A stretch of 11,911 nt of DNA. Source: Streptosporangiaceae bacterium. GTDB taxonomy: Bacteria > Actinomycetota > Actinomycetes > Streptosporangiales > Streptosporangiaceae. Shown here piece by piece: positions 11,854 to 11,911 of the stretch. The notes below the pieces were generated by a model. It was not told where the DNA came from and ran no database searches. It saw nothing but the letters and a program-made list of their open reading frames with translations. Both the position numbers and the translations under genes were made by a program. Position 1 is the first letter of the stretch. Each line of letters begins with the position of its first letter. Location: contig JASHTQ010000373.1 in assembly GCA_030040475.1 (NCBI GenBank), positions 1-11,911 on the forward strand, in the 5' to 3' direction.

Positions 11854-11911
11854 TCAGAGCTCATCGAGCGAGATCGTCTCGCCCCTCCGTGCGAGGGTGC
11901 CTTCCTGCACG
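11854..11911 (-). CDS. Possible C-terminal end of a minus-strand gene (truncated by window edge)
   Basis: Reading leftward from the right edge, the minus strand encodes VQEGTLARRGETISLDEL followed by TGA (11856-11854). A basic stretch before a final S/TLDEL-type tail is common at the ends of small antitoxin-like proteins, but 18 residues are too few to assign a family. Support comes from convergence with the HNH gene and from the hairpin between them. It may be chance; most of the gene, if real, is outside the window. Confidence 0.3.
   Translation of the reverse strand, partial: VQEGTLARRGETISLDEL

Overview
The window comes from a GC-rich actinobacterium, probably a filamentous or otherwise morphologically complex one. 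The evidence is strong G/C bias at third codon positions, frequent GTG starts, an anti-sigma-type ATPase next to a DUF397 gene, an Ala-Gly LexA, a DGPF (YCII)/ECF42-type sigma pair and a DUF222-HNH endonuclease. I cannot name a genus from the sequence. I see no rRNA, tRNA, CRISPR array, phage structural gene or complete insertion sequence.

Layout. 1-392 (+) is the 3' end of an aldo/keto reductase. 624-1392 (+) holds an RsbW-like ATPase with an altered N box and a DUF397 protein, separated by a 14-bp-stem hairpin. 1479-2153 (+) is a LexA-family repressor with a strong Shine-Dalgarno and its own candidate promoter. It converges on a minus-strand cluster. That cluster, read from right to left, is a phosphotransferase (6188-5163), a trans-sulfuration-type PLP enzyme (5085-3928), a protein with two NifU-like domains (3931-3374) and an ATP-grasp ligase (3377-2160). 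The last three genes are joined by two 4-nt GTGA stop/start overlaps and should be made from one message. A MerR-family regulator (6228-7088, +) diverges from the phosphotransferase across a 39-bp gap. The gap carries two ACCGT-N-ACGGT palindromes and two face-to-face promoters, both apparently leaderless. 7241-8383 (+) is a CefD-like class V aminotransferase. 8489-10132 (+) is a DGPF/YCII protein plus an ECF42-type sigma factor, with a TGTCGA candidate autoregulatory -35 upstream and a strong GC hairpin after the stop. 10193-11770 (+) is a DUF222-HNH protein carrying a perfect 30-bp palindrome in its inter-domain linker. The right edge may hold the tail of one more minus-strand gene.

How the genes may work together. 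The most system-like unit is the minus-strand cassette: PLP sulfur/amino-acid enzyme, double NifU protein, ATP-grasp ligase, perhaps with the phosphotransferase under MerR control. It suggests sulfur or cysteine-derived chemistry coupled to ATP-dependent ligation. This is inference; I recognise the families but not the pathway. The DGPF-sigma pair looks like a self-activating regulatory module. Several transcription units end in hairpins that place the stop codon in the loop or directly beside the stem.
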